Assembly: GCF_005116575.1 (NCBI RefSeq)
Contig: NZ_SWCN01000021.1
Location: forward strand, 1 to 64,000
Direction: 5' to 3'
Origin: Desulforhopalus sp. IMCC35007
Lineage (GTDB): Bacteria > Desulfobacterota > Desulfobulbia > Desulfobulbales > Desulfocapsaceae
Length of the DNA stretch: 64,000 bases
Part shown: positions 44,386-53,853 of the stretch, in pieces
Layout of the letters: every line of letters starts with the position of its first letter
How positions within the stretch are numbered: the stretch's first letter is position 1
Notes under the pieces: model-generated
Told to the model about the DNA's origin: nothing
The model's database searches: none
The model's input: only the letters and a program-made list of their open reading frames with translations
Position numbers and translations under genes: made by a program

Positions 44386-45654
44386 ATGATTCGAGGAAGA
44401 GGAAATCCGCAAAAGGCAATTACAGACAACGATATTAAAGAAATAGTAGTGTCAGGAACCCCTGAAGAACTGTATACAGATCGTCGCGTTCTGGTACTGA
44501 CCCCTGACACCACCCGAACCTGTCCGTTACCTCTCATGGTTGGTCTATTACAGGATATTATTGGTTCAAAGGCGAGCTGTCTGGATTTCATGGTGGCCCT
44601 TGGTACCCACCAGCCACTTGCCGAAGAGCGGATTCTGCAACTCTATGGGATTTCCTCTGAGGCGAGACAAAGCACCTTCGCCAAAACAAAATTCTTCAAC
44701 CACCGCTGGGACCTGGACGATACTTTTCGCCGGGTGGGCTATCTGACAGAAGAAGATACCAGAGAGCTATCTGGTGGACGTCTTGAAGAGAAGGTCCCCG
44801 TTGATATTAACAAAACCATTTTTGACTACGATCAGATCCTGATTCTCGGCCCCGTCTTTCCCCACGAAGTGGTCGGCTATTCCGGGGGGGCGAAGTATCT
44901 TTTTCCGGGTATTTCAGGTGGAGAGTTTCTCCATTTCTTCCATTGGCTGGGGGCTGTTGTTACCTGTCCCGGTACCATTGGGATCAAACATACCCCGGTC
45001 CGCGAGGTCATCAACCGGGCCATGAAGCTCATTGATGTGCCCGTGCACTGTATCTCCATGGTAGTGAAATCCAGTGAAGAGCTCTACGGTATTTATGTGG
45101 GCGATTATCTTGAGTCCTGGGAGAATGCCGCTAATCTCTCTGAGCAGATCCATGTGGTATTTAAGGAAAAACCATTTGACACGGTCCTTGGCGTTTGTCC
45201 AGAGATGTACAATGAACTCTGGACCGGCGGCAAGGTAATGTATAAACTCGAGCAGGTTGTGGCACCCGGTGGCAAGCTCATTATCTACGCACCTCATATC
45301 ACGGAGGTTTCCCGTACCTGGGGAACGTATATGGATAAAATTGGTTACCATACCGTCGACTATTTTCTCAGCCAGCCGGAGAAGTTTACCGATATCCCCC
45401 GCGGCGTGCTCGCCCATTCCACCCATGTACGGGGAATCGGCAGGATGGAGGGCAAGATAGAAAAACCTCGCATTGAGGTGATCCTTGCATCTTCTCTTAG
45501 TGAAGAAGAGTGCCATAAAATCAATCTTGGCTATATGGATTGGCGTGAAATTGATTTGGAAAGCTATAAAAACCGTGAAGATGAGGGCGTTCTCTTTGTG
45601 GATCATGCCGGAGAAGTACTGCACAGAGTGAAAGCCAAGACAGAAGCGGAGTAG
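44386..45654 (+). CDS. LarA-family nickel-dependent racemase/epimerase (proposed aldonate 2-epimerase)
   Basis: A 422-residue member of the nickel-pincer racemase superfamily. Residues aligning with lactate racemase: Arg in DTTRTCP (44), His in LGTHQP (75), His in VFPHEVV (160), Lys in GGAKYLFPG (170) and His at 186 in FLHFFHW. The 160-170-186 spacing equals H174-K184-H200 of L. plantarum LarA, so the catalytic set and the Lys that links the NPN cofactor are intact. The superfamily includes D-gluconate 2-epimerase. Lying next to uxaC, gntK and gnd, the enzyme may interconvert D-mannonate and D-gluconate. Cofactor genes larB/C/E are not in this window. ATG 44386 is preceded by GGAG; an in-frame TTG is at 44344. 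Confidence 0.85.
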   Translation: MIRGRGNPQKAITDNDIKEIVVSGTPEELYTDRRVLVLTPDTTRTCPLPLMVGLLQDIIGSKASCLDFMVALGTHQPLAEERILQLYGISSEARQSTFAKTKFFNHRWDLDDTFRRVGYLTEEDTRELSGGRLEEKVPVDINKTIFDYDQILILGPVFPHEVVGYSGGAKYLFPGISGGEFLHFFHWLGAVVTCPGTIGIKHTPVREVINRAMKLIDVPVHCISMVVKSSEELYGIYVGDYLESWENAANLSEQIHVVFKEKPFDTVLGVCPEMYNELWTGGKVMYKLEQVVAPGGKLIIYAPHITEVSRTWGTYMDKIGYHTVDYFLSQPEKFTDIPRGVLAHSTHVRGIGRMEGKIEKPRIEVILASSLSEEECHKINLGYMDWREIDLESYKNREDEGVLFVDHAGEVLHRVKAKTEAE

Positions 45655-45658
45655 GGAT

Positions 45659-47080
45659 ATGGAACCATTTCTCTCAGAGAATTTTTTATTACAGACAGAA
45701 ACCGCCAGGCGCTTGTATCATGACTATGCCAAGGATCTGCCTGTTTTTGATTACCACTGTCATCTGCCGGTGGCAGAAATTTCCGGCAACATAAATTTTA
45801 CCAATCTCACCCGGATTTGGCTGCAGGGTGATCATTATAAATGGCGGGCCATGCGGGCCAACGGCATTGATGAAGAGCTGATTACCGGCAGTGCTGCAGA
45901 CGAAGAAAAGTTTCTCGCCTGGGCGGCAACTGTGCCGAAAACCCTGCGTAATCCACTGTACCACTGGACCCATCTTGAATTAAAGAGAACTTTTGGCATT
46001 GAAGGGCTGCTGCTGGGCCCGGAGACTGCAACAGAAGTGTATCACCGGTGCAACGAGATGCTTGCCATGCCTGAGCTGAGTACCTGTGGTCTTTTGCAGA
46101 AGATGCGGGTTCGTGTGCTGTGTACAACTGATGATCCCATTGACAGCCTTGAACATCACCAGAAAATCCGTACGGACAATAGCTGCGCGGCAAAGGTACT
46201 TCCGGCTTTTCGCCCGGACAGGGCGATGGCCGTGGAGGATCCTGGAGCGTATAATGGCTACCTTGACCTTTTAGGTAAGGCCGCGGATGTTTCTATTTCG
46301 ACCTATGATGATCTGCTGACGGCACTCAAACTTCGCCATGACTATTTCCATGATAACGGCTGCAGGCTCTCAGACCACGGGCTTGAACAGCCCTATTTCG
46401 AAGAATTCACTGGAAATAGGGTTGACGAAATCTTCTTTAAAATACGCAGTGGCCAGATGCTGGAAACTCTGGAGACCACGCAGTTTAAGTCCTCCATCCT
46501 CCTTGATCTTGCCCGTATGGACGCCGAAAAAAACTGGACCCAGCAGTTTCATTTCGGGGCGCTGCGCAACACAAACAGCGGAGCCCTGAAAAGGCTGGGA
46601 CCTGATACGGGCTATGACTCCATCGGAGATTTTGAGATCGGTCGGCCTCTTGCCCGTTTTTTCAATGTCCTTGCCACTGAGAATACGCTTGCAAAAACAA
46701 TCGTCTATAATCTGAATCCCCGTGATAATGAGTTGCTGGCGACCATGATTGGGAATTACCAGGATGGCTCGATTCCCGGCAAAATGCAGTTTGGTTCCGG
46801 CTGGTGGTTTAATGACCAGAAAGACGGGATGGAGCGGCAGATAAACGCACTTTCCAATATGGGGCTATTGAGTCGTTTTGTCGGGATGTTGACCGACTCC
46901 CGCAGTTTTCTCTCCTATCCCCGCCATGAGTATTTTCGCAGGATTCTCTGTAACCTTTTTGGCAAAGATGTGGAAAATGGAGAGCTTCCAGGCGATATGG
47001 ACCTGCTGGGCAGCACCATTGCCGATATCTGCTACCATAATGCGGTGCAATATTTTGGACTGCCTGGGGTGGAGGAGTAG
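45659..47080 (+). CDS. uxaC: Glucuronate isomerase
   Basis: UxaC, 473 residues, of the amidohydrolase-like superfamily, isomerising D-glucuronate to D-fructuronate and D-galacturonate to D-tagaturonate. Metal-binding VFDYHCHLP is near residue 30; CTTDDPIDSLEHH (~160) and GSGWWFNDQKDGMERQ (~380) and MLTDSRSFLSYPRHEYFRRIL (family C-terminal block with DSRSF) are present. Full length. It follows larA by 4 bp and precedes gntK closely. Confidence 0.96.
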   Translation: MEPFLSENFLLQTETARRLYHDYAKDLPVFDYHCHLPVAEISGNINFTNLTRIWLQGDHYKWRAMRANGIDEELITGSAADEEKFLAWAATVPKTLRNPLYHWTHLELKRTFGIEGLLLGPETATEVYHRCNEMLAMPELSTCGLLQKMRVRVLCTTDDPIDSLEHHQKIRTDNSCAAKVLPAFRPDRAMAVEDPGAYNGYLDLLGKAADVSISTYDDLLTALKLRHDYFHDNGCRLSDHGLEQPYFEEFTGNRVDEIFFKIRSGQMLETLETTQFKSSILLDLARMDAEKNWTQQFHFGALRNTNSGALKRLGPDTGYDSIGDFEIGRPLARFFNVLATENTLAKTIVYNLNPRDNELLATMIGNYQDGSIPGKMQFGSGWWFNDQKDGMERQINALSNMGLLSRFVGMLTDSRSFLSYPRHEYFRRILCNLFGKDVENGELPGDMDLLGSTIADICYHNAVQYFGLPGVEE

Positions 47081-47085
47081 TGGCC

Positions 47086-47571
47086 ATGGTGATTGTTCTC
47101 ATGGGCCCCATGGGCTGTGGCAAGACGACGATTGGGCGCTTACTCGGACAGAAAACCGGCTGGGAGTTTGCCGATGCCGATGATTATCATCCCCAGGCCA
47201 ATAAAGAGAAGATGGGACAGGGGATTCCCTTAGACGATCATGACCGCAAGCCATGGCTGGAGACCCTCGGCAGGCTTATTCAGGACCATGTCAGAGAAAA
47301 AAAAGATCTTGTCCTTGCCTGTTCTGCTCTGAAAAAAAGCTACCGGGTCCTGCTCGGTATAGATGAAAAAACTGTATACAGCGTATTTTTGAAAGGTTCC
47401 TTTGCCCTGCTCCAGGAGCGTATTCAGTCAAGGTCCCACGAATATATGCCTTCAGCTCTTCTCCAGAGTCAGCTCGACACCCTGGAAACCCCAGAAAATG
47501 GTCTCGTTGTAGATATCTCTGCTTCACCAGATGAGATCTGTCAGAAAATTATTGAAAAACTTATTTCATAG
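47086..47571 (+). CDS. gntK: Gluconokinase
   Basis: GntK-type gluconate kinase, 161 residues, forming 6-phosphogluconate. P-loop MGPMGCGKTTIGRLL at the N-terminus and the gluconate-binding region FADADDYHPQANKEKMGQG with PLDDHDRKPWLE are diagnostic. ATG 47086 lies 8 nt after GGAGGAG; a GTG at 47080 overlapping the uxaC stop is an alternative. Placed between uxaC and gnd, it shows that gluconate is an intermediate of this locus. Confidence 0.93.
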   Translation: MVIVLMGPMGCGKTTIGRLLGQKTGWEFADADDYHPQANKEKMGQGIPLDDHDRKPWLETLGRLIQDHVREKKDLVLACSALKKSYRVLLGIDEKTVYSVFLKGSFALLQERIQSRSHEYMPSALLQSQLDTLETPENGLVVDISASPDEICQKIIEKLIS

Positions 47572-47587
47572 AATACAGGAACATCAG

Positions 47588-49042
47588 ATGAAAAAATTGT
47601 CAAATATAGCTGTAGCCGGACTTGCCGTTATGGGCGAAAACCTTGTACTGAATATGGAGAGCAAAGGGTTTTCCGTCTCCGTTTTCAATAGGACAACCGC
47701 AAAGGTGGATGATTTTATAGCGGGCCGGGGTAAGGGGAAAAATATTCAGGGATGTCATACAGTAAAAGAACTGGTTGCATCCCTTGAGAGGCCACGCAAG
47801 GTAATGATGATGTTAAAAGCGGGGGAGGTGGTGGATGGTTTCATCGAACAGCTGCTTCCCTATCTTGAAGAGGGTGATATCATCATCGATGGAGGTAACT
47901 CCAACTATCAGGATACCGAGCGCAGATATGCCTACCTGAAAGAAAAGGGCCTTCTCTTTATCGGGACTGGAGTCTCAGGAGGAGAAGAAGGGGCACTCAA
48001 AGGGCCTTCGATTATGCCTGGAGGCTCTGAAGAAGCGTGGAAGCATCTTGAACCTGTACTGGTTCCGATCTCAGCCAGGGTCAGTGACGGGACCTATTGC
48101 TGCAGCTGGATGGGCAAGGGCGGTGCCGGGCATTTTGTCAAGATGGTGCACAACGGTATCGAATATGGAGACATGCAGCTTATCTGTGAGGCCTATCAGA
48201 TCATGAAGGACGTGCTGCGTATGTCTGTTGATGAGATGCATGAGGTTTTTGTCCGCTGGAATGAAGGTATTCTGAGCAGCTATCTCATAGAGATCACAAG
48301 TGATATCATGGCCTATAAAGATGAAAAAATGGTTCCCATGATTGATAATATTCTCGACACTGCAGGACAAAAAGGCACCGGAAAGTGGACTGTCAATGGC
48401 GCTCTTGATGTTGGAATTCCGCTGTCTCTTATCAGTGAATCGGTATTTGCCCGTTGTCTTTCCGCCCAGAAAGAAGAAAGGGTTGCTGCCTCAAAAATCC
48501 TGGGCGGGCCTCAAAAGACCTTCAATGGAGACAAGGTCCAGTTGGTCGGTGATCTGGAAAAAGCTCTTTATCTTGCCAAGGTTGTTTCGTACACCCAAGG
48601 TTTTACCCTTATGCGTGAGGCCTCTCTTGAACGCGGCTGGAATCTGAATTTTGGTGAAATTGCCAGAATCTGGCGGGGCGGCTGCATTATTCGCTCGTCA
48701 TTTCTTGATAAGATCACAGAGGCCTACAGAACAGAGCCCGGTCTTACCAATCTGTTGCTGGCACCATATTTTACCGCCCAGGTCGATGAGACTCAGCAGA
48801 GCCTGCGCAATGTTCTTGCCACGGCAATTGAATACGGTGTTCCGGCTCCCTGTCACGCAAGTGCTTTGAATTATTATGACGGGTACAGAAGTGCAAGACT
48901 CCCCGCCAATTTACTCCAGGCACAGCGGGATTATTTTGGTGCTCATACCTATGAGCGGATTGATCGGCCAAGAGGTGATTTTTTTCATACCAACTGGACG
49001 GGAAAAGGGGGCAATACGACGTCCACCGCTTATGTTAAATAA
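47588..49042 (+). CDS. gnd: 6-phosphogluconate dehydrogenase, decarboxylating
   Basis: Gnd, 484 residues, oxidising 6-phosphogluconate to ribulose 5-phosphate and CO2. N-terminal AVAGLAVMGENLVLNMESKGF; the substrate Lys in MVHNGIEYGDMQL region and the signature ILDTAGQKGTGKW are present. The C-terminal block RLPANLLQAQRDYFGAHTYERID and FFHTNW are typical. Directly after gntK (16 bp), indicating that gluconate made by the locus goes to the pentose phosphate pathway. It is dedicated to the locus rather than beside zwf/pgl. Confidence 0.95.
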   Translation: MKKLSNIAVAGLAVMGENLVLNMESKGFSVSVFNRTTAKVDDFIAGRGKGKNIQGCHTVKELVASLERPRKVMMMLKAGEVVDGFIEQLLPYLEEGDIIIDGGNSNYQDTERRYAYLKEKGLLFIGTGVSGGEEGALKGPSIMPGGSEEAWKHLEPVLVPISARVSDGTYCCSWMGKGGAGHFVKMVHNGIEYGDMQLICEAYQIMKDVLRMSVDEMHEVFVRWNEGILSSYLIEITSDIMAYKDEKMVPMIDNILDTAGQKGTGKWTVNGALDVGIPLSLISESVFARCLSAQKEERVAASKILGGPQKTFNGDKVQLVGDLEKALYLAKVVSYTQGFTLMREASLERGWNLNFGEIARIWRGGCIIRSSFLDKITEAYRTEPGLTNLLLAPYFTAQVDETQQSLRNVLATAIEYGVPAPCHASALNYYDGYRSARLPANLLQAQRDYFGAHTYERIDRPRGDFFHTNWTGKGGNTTSTAYVK

Positions 49043-49239
49043 TGGCGGCAGGTGAGAAAACGGTGGGAATGGTAGAGCAGGTGTCATTGAAACAGCCGTA
49101 TCTGGAATGTTTCTGGGCCATAGCTGTTTCATAGTTTTCAGAGGGCTCGTGGACGGCAACCAGCAAAGTCAAACCCCTAAATATCATAACATATCAGGCA
49201 TTGTACTGTAGAGAGAAGTGGTACAGTGGAGGAGACGCC

Positions 49240-50514
49240 GTGAAAATTGCAAAGTATTCCTTTGGTACAGGTGATCGTTTTGGCCATCAGGGTAAGGCCC
49301 AACTCGCCGCTGTGGTAAAAGCTAAAGGTTTGGGGCTTGACCTTGCCATTGTCTGGAATAAATCCCACCGGGAGCACACCATTATTGGTACAGGTCAGCA
49401 GGCGTTGCGGGTAGAGGCGGACAGTGCGGTAAAAGCCTTGGGCTATAAAGGCCAGTACCTGGTGGACGCGGACCATATCGGCCTTGGTACTGTGGATTTT
49501 TTCATGGAATGCAGTGATTTCTTCACCCTTGATGTCGCAGATTTTATAGGGAAACCGGCAAATGCTGAGAGTCTTGCCGCATTTAAGGAGAAAATGAGCA
49601 CCTTTATCGGCAGCCTGGAGATACCGGGGATTGCGCGTCCCCTTACAATCACCTCTGAACTCATTGATCGTGCTGCGAAAAAATATCTTTATGCAGCCCA
49701 GGAGGCGGCAAAAATCTATCGCCATATCCTGGAAAAAAAGAAGGGGAGGGAGTTTGTAACAGAGGTGTCCATGGACGAAACCGCAGAGCCGCAGAGCCCT
49801 GTAGAGATGCTTTTTATCCTTGCAGCACTTGCAGAGGAAAAGGTTCCCCTGCAGACGATTGCTCCAAAGTTTTCCGGTCGCTTTAATAAAGGGGTCGATT
49901 ACATTGGGGATGTTGAGCAGTTTGCCCGGGAATTTGAAGAAGATCTGTGCGTCATCAAATATGCAGTCAAACATTTCGGCCTGCCAGAAGACCTGAAGTT
50001 GAGTATTCATTCGGGAAGTGACAAATTCACCATCTACGCTCCTATACGGAAACTTATTCGCAAGCACGATGCAGGCATCCACGTGAAAACCGCCGGTACC
50101 ACATGGCTTGAAGAACTGATTGGCCTTGCTGAAGCAGGAGGTGAGGGGCTTGCCATCGCCAAGCAGGTGTACGGTGCATCCTATCAGCGCTTTGATGAAC
50201 TCTGCACCCCATACCTCTCGGTGATTGATATTAATCGTCAGGCCTTGCCGACTCCTGATACCGTGAACGGCTGGACAAGTGAGCAATATGTCAATGCCCT
50301 GCGCCACGATCAATCCTGTCCGGAATACGATGTGAATGTACGTCAGCTTCTCCATGTCGGCTACAAGGTGGCTGCAGAAATGGGTGAGACCTATTTAGCT
50401 GCCCTTGTGGCCAATGAAGAGATTGTGGCCAAAAATGTATGTGAGAATCTTTTTGATCGGCACCTTGTCCCCCTGTTTCTGGATAAGGGAGATAACAAAA
50501 AAGAGAGGTCGTGA
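49240..50514 (+). CDS. uxaE: Tagaturonate 3-epimerase
   Basis: A 424-residue protein of the UxaE tagaturonate epimerase family (characterised in Thermotoga), interconverting D-tagaturonate and D-fructuronate so that galacturonate joins the glucuronate branch. GTGDRFGHQGKAQL at the start, YLVDADHIGLGTVDFF and IHSGSDKFTIYAPI are conserved-looking blocks with potential metal ligands. Start GTG at 49240 with GGAGGAGACGCC upstream; the frame is open to 49201. It replaces the UxaB/UxaA branch, which is not seen here. Stop overlaps the next start (TGATG). Confidence 0.88.
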   Translation: MKIAKYSFGTGDRFGHQGKAQLAAVVKAKGLGLDLAIVWNKSHREHTIIGTGQQALRVEADSAVKALGYKGQYLVDADHIGLGTVDFFMECSDFFTLDVADFIGKPANAESLAAFKEKMSTFIGSLEIPGIARPLTITSELIDRAAKKYLYAAQEAAKIYRHILEKKKGREFVTEVSMDETAEPQSPVEMLFILAALAEEKVPLQTIAPKFSGRFNKGVDYIGDVEQFAREFEEDLCVIKYAVKHFGLPEDLKLSIHSGSDKFTIYAPIRKLIRKHDAGIHVKTAGTTWLEELIGLAEAGGEGLAIAKQVYGASYQRFDELCTPYLSVIDINRQALPTPDTVNGWTSEQYVNALRHDQSCPEYDVNVRQLLHVGYKVAAEMGETYLAALVANEEIVAKNVCENLFDRHLVPLFLDKGDNKKERS

Positions 50515-51578
50515 TGGTAGAAAGAGCAATACGTTTTGGTGTGGCAGGTCCCGGGTCCATAGGCCATTCACACTGTCAGGCTATCCAGGAGGCCTCCGGA
50601 GCGGAGCTGGTGGCTGTTTTGGGTCGGGATACAGAGAAGACGAAAGGGTTTGCCTTCACCTATGGTATTATGCCATACACTGACCTTGATCAGTTTTTAA
50701 CTGCAGCAAGGCTTGATGCGCTCACAATCGCCACCCCTTCAGGGGCGCATTTGGAGATTGCTGTAAAGGCCGCGCAGAGAGGGATCCATGTTCTCTGCGA
50801 AAAGCCTATAGAAACGACATCTACAAAGTCGAGTGCAATGATCAAGGCCTGCCGGGAGGCAGGAGTCCAACTTGGAGTATTTTTCCAGGCCCGCTTTGAT
50901 CCCTGTACAATACTTGCAAAACAGGCAATAGAAGATGGGCGTCTCGGGAAGATCCTTCTCGCCAGTTGTCAGATGCGCTGGGCACGTGATCAGGCCTATT
51001 ACGATTCGGCTCCCTGGCGAGGGACCTGGGAGCTTGATGGTGGGGGCTGCCTGATGAACCAGGGGATTCATAGCATTGATCTGTTGCTCCACCTTGCAGG
51101 AGACGCGCTTGCCGTCTCTGCCTTTCAAGGCCCACTCACCCATCAGCGAATCGAGGTCGAAGATAACCTCTGCGCTACGGTCCGTTTCGCAAATGGCGCC
51201 ATTGGAACAATTGAAACCTCAACGTCCTGCAATCCCGGTCTTCCCCGGCGGGTTGAAATTTCCGGTGAAAAAGGGACCATTTGTATTGAAGATAACCGTA
51301 TTGTTCGCTGGCAGTTTGCAGAGACACTACCGGAAGATACCGAGATAAGGCGCAGGTACACAGCAGCTTCAGATAGTGCTGGTGGGGCGTCAGATCCAAA
51401 GGCTATTGGTCTATCCGGTCACCGGCAGGTTGTAGAGGATTTTGTCACGAGCATCCAGACAGCGACTGCCCCCTGCGTCAGCGGGGAAGAAGGAAAAAGA
51501 TCAGTGGATTTTATCTGTTCTGTGTATGAATCGATGCGTCAGGGGGGGCTCGTTGTAAACATCCCTAGGCGGAGTTGA
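50514..51578 (+). CDS. Gfo/Idh/MocA family oxidoreductase 2
   Basis: A 354-residue NAD(P)-dependent oxidoreductase. Rossmann start GVAGPGSIGHSHCQ, catalytic EKP motif CEKPIETTSTKSSA and C-terminal GGGCLMNQGIHSIDLLLHLAGD. Clearly different from the paralogue at 36595 (distinct N-terminal motif and length). Substrate unknown, plausibly a sugar acid. The ATG overlaps the uxaE stop, so it is translationally coupled to uronate catabolism. Confidence 0.85.
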   Translation: MVERAIRFGVAGPGSIGHSHCQAIQEASGAELVAVLGRDTEKTKGFAFTYGIMPYTDLDQFLTAARLDALTIATPSGAHLEIAVKAAQRGIHVLCEKPIETTSTKSSAMIKACREAGVQLGVFFQARFDPCTILAKQAIEDGRLGKILLASCQMRWARDQAYYDSAPWRGTWELDGGGCLMNQGIHSIDLLLHLAGDALAVSAFQGPLTHQRIEVEDNLCATVRFANGAIGTIETSTSCNPGLPRRVEISGEKGTICIEDNRIVRWQFAETLPEDTEIRRRYTAASDSAGGASDPKAIGLSGHRQVVEDFVTSIQTATAPCVSGEEGKRSVDFICSVYESMRQGGLVVNIPRRS

Positions 51579-51641
51579 CAAGACAGAGAACGATTCAGAT
51601 CAAAGCTAGAAAAATATATTTATCACAAAGGAGATATTGTC

Positions 51642-52541
51642 ATGGCAGATGGAGTAAAACCCCAAATAGGATTCATCGGTTTAGGTCTCATGGGTTCAGC
51701 AATGGTGCAGCGTCTACAGGATCTGGGTTATGACCTCACCGTGGTGGCCCATCGCAATCGAGCCCCTATTGAAAAAGCGGTTTCCAGAGGTGCAAAAGAA
51801 GTGAAGACACCGGCAGAAGTGGCTAAAAACAGTGAGATTATCATGCTCTGTGTCGACACCAGTGCGGCTGTCGAGGCGGTGATGCGTGGGGAAAACGGTG
51901 TTCTGGAAGGACTGCAGGCAGGAAGTGTTGTTATCGATTTTGGCACCTCGATTCCGGCAGGTACAAGGGCACTGGCCGCCGAATGCGAGAAAAAGGGAGC
52001 CACTATGCTCGACGCTCCACTTGGTCGTACCCCCGCCCAGGCGGTAGATGGCCTGCTCAATATTATGACGGCTGGAAAAACGGAAGACTTTGAGCGGGTA
52101 AAGCCGGTGCTGGAGGATCTGGGGGAAAATGTTTTCCATGTAGGTCCCATCGGTGCCGGTCATACTCTCAAGCTCATTAATAATTTCTTTGGTATGACCA
52201 TGGCCTGTGCCATGTCTGAGGCCTTTGCAATGGCCGATCTTGCGGGACTGGACCGGGGGACTTTATACAATGTTATGTCAGCAGGACCACTCAAGTCCGG
52301 GATGATGGAGTTTATTAAAATTGGTGCCGTGGATAAAAAGCCGGAAAATATGGCCTTTTCCATTGCCAACGCAGGTAAAGACGTCGGCTATTATTCAAAG
52401 ATGGCGGATGACTTTGGTGTACCCAGCCTGATGTCACCATCGGTCAAAAGTACTCTGGGTCTTGCCAAGGCCTCAGGCTATGGCGAGAAAATGGTCCCCG
52501 AAATGGTGGACTTCATCGCTGATATTTTTAAAAAAGACTAA
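51642..52541 (+). CDS. 3-hydroxyisobutyrate/tartronate-semialdehyde reductase family protein
   Basis: Beta-hydroxyacid dehydrogenase, 299 residues. GFIGLGLMGSAMVQRL at the N-terminus, the second block DAPLGRTPAQAVDG in the place of the usual DAPVSGG, and the catalytic Lys in GHTLKLINNFFG (~residue 178). Relatives reduce tartronate semialdehyde to glycerate (GarR/GlxR), succinic semialdehyde or sulfolactaldehyde. The altered DAPLGRT loop suggests a distinct substrate. AAAGGAGATATTGTC precedes the ATG. Confidence 0.87.
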   Translation: MADGVKPQIGFIGLGLMGSAMVQRLQDLGYDLTVVAHRNRAPIEKAVSRGAKEVKTPAEVAKNSEIIMLCVDTSAAVEAVMRGENGVLEGLQAGSVVIDFGTSIPAGTRALAAECEKKGATMLDAPLGRTPAQAVDGLLNIMTAGKTEDFERVKPVLEDLGENVFHVGPIGAGHTLKLINNFFGMTMACAMSEAFAMADLAGLDRGTLYNVMSAGPLKSGMMEFIKIGAVDKKPENMAFSIANAGKDVGYYSKMADDFGVPSLMSPSVKSTLGLAKASGYGEKMVPEMVDFIADIFKKD

Positions 52542-52547
52542 ACGGGA

Positions 52548-53765
52548 GTGGTCGCAAAAAAACATGGTAGTCACTCAATAGTGGCTGCCTGTTTTATGAT
52601 TCAGGCCGTTGGGGTCGGATGTTTTGTCACATACGGGGTCTTTTTTAACTCCCTGATGGAAGAGCTCCACTGGTCGAGAGCTGTTATTTCCGGTGCGTCA
52701 TCCTCCGCCTATTTTTTGAGCGGTCTGTTTGCCATTCTGGTTGGTCGTCTCAGCGATATTTACGGCTCGAGAAAGTTGATGGGCGGGGCTGCACTCTTTT
52801 TTGGTGCGGGTTTCATCCTGATGTCGCAGGTACAGGAGATCTGGCAACTGTATCTGTTTTACGGACTGATCTTTGGTATAGGTCTCAGTGCGGTTGATGT
52901 TATTGCCCTGACAACCACAGCCAGATGGTTTTCTGTTTCCCGGGGCTTTATGACGGGAATTGTCAAAGTGGGCACCGGTGCCGGGCAATTTTTACTCCCT
53001 TTTCTGGCGAGTATTCTGATCGCTTCCTATGGCTGGCGTCAGGCTTATGTCCTTCTCGGGGCCGGGGCTCTGGTTTTTCTTTTTGCCCTTGCACAGTGGC
53101 TTCAAATTGAGCCTGATCGGAGTTGTCAGTCCCAGCCTGCAATAGTTTCCAGGTCTCTGGATGGGCCTCCTGCAGCCATAAGTTTAACGGCCAGACAGGC
53201 CGTTCGTTCTTCCCAGATGTGGCTTCTCTGCGGCTCGTATCTGCTCCTGGTATTTTGTCTGCTGATTATTTTGGTACATATTGTCCCCCATGCCTCAGAT
53301 ATTGGTCTTTCGCCAAAGACGGCTGCAGGGGTACTTTCCACCATCGGAGCGGTCAGTATGATAGGTCGATTTATAAGTGGTATTGCCATTGACCGCATTG
53401 GCAGTAAGGCGATTTTAGTTGCCAGTATCCTCATTCTTATTTCTGCGCTATTGTGGTTAAGAATTGCCGATTGCCAGTGGATGCTCTACCTGTTTGCCTC
53501 TGTTTATGGTCTCGCTCACGGTAGTTTCTTTACGGCTATTTCACCCATGGTGGCTGAAATTTTTGGTATAGCAGCCCACGGGGCTATCTTCGGTATTGTC
53601 GTGTTTGCTGGAACCACGGGAGGAGCAATCGGTCCGGTGATCGCAGGAAAAATATTCGATGTATCTGGAAGCTACGCCCCTGTCTTTATCATGATCACTG
53701 TCGCAGCCTGTATCAGCTTGGGGCTGACCCTGTTCCTTAAACCCGCAAGACTGGTGCAGAACTGA
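52548..53765 (+). CDS. MFS transporter
   Basis: A 405-residue major facilitator with twelve predicted helices in two halves, split by a loop near residue ~185-205. The sequence VGCFVTYGVFFNSLMEEL and GRLSDIYGSRKLMGGA (inter-helix 2-3 motif) resembles the monocarboxylate/oxalate-formate group. Likely imports or exports a sugar acid or short carboxylate of the pathway. Start is GTG 52548, 6 bp after the preceding stop; no better start precedes the first helix. Confidence 0.82.
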   Translation: MVAKKHGSHSIVAACFMIQAVGVGCFVTYGVFFNSLMEELHWSRAVISGASSSAYFLSGLFAILVGRLSDIYGSRKLMGGAALFFGAGFILMSQVQEIWQLYLFYGLIFGIGLSAVDVIALTTTARWFSVSRGFMTGIVKVGTGAGQFLLPFLASILIASYGWRQAYVLLGAGALVFLFALAQWLQIEPDRSCQSQPAIVSRSLDGPPAAISLTARQAVRSSQMWLLCGSYLLLVFCLLIILVHIVPHASDIGLSPKTAAGVLSTIGAVSMIGRFISGIAIDRIGSKAILVASILILISALLWLRIADCQWMLYLFASVYGLAHGSFFTAISPMVAEIFGIAAHGAIFGIVVFAGTTGGAIGPVIAGKIFDVSGSYAPVFIMITVAACISLGLTLFLKPARLVQN

Positions 53766-53853
53766 ACGAAGGTGCCTGATCTGCTGGATTGAGGTGTTTT
53801 TGAAAAAAGAGTCTTTCCTCTTTAAACCCAATGATAATAAAGGAGAAAATGTA

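Noticed and set aside
44386-45654. Assigning the LarA-like gene as lactate racemase
   Set aside because: The active-site residues show the superfamily, not the substrate. Neighbours uxaC, gntK and gnd point to a sugar acid, and no lactate genes are adjacent.
49177-50355. Open frame of 392 codons on the minus strand, antisense to uxaE
   Set aside because: It mirrors the codon structure of uxaE, has no ribosome-binding site and its translation has no recognisable domain.
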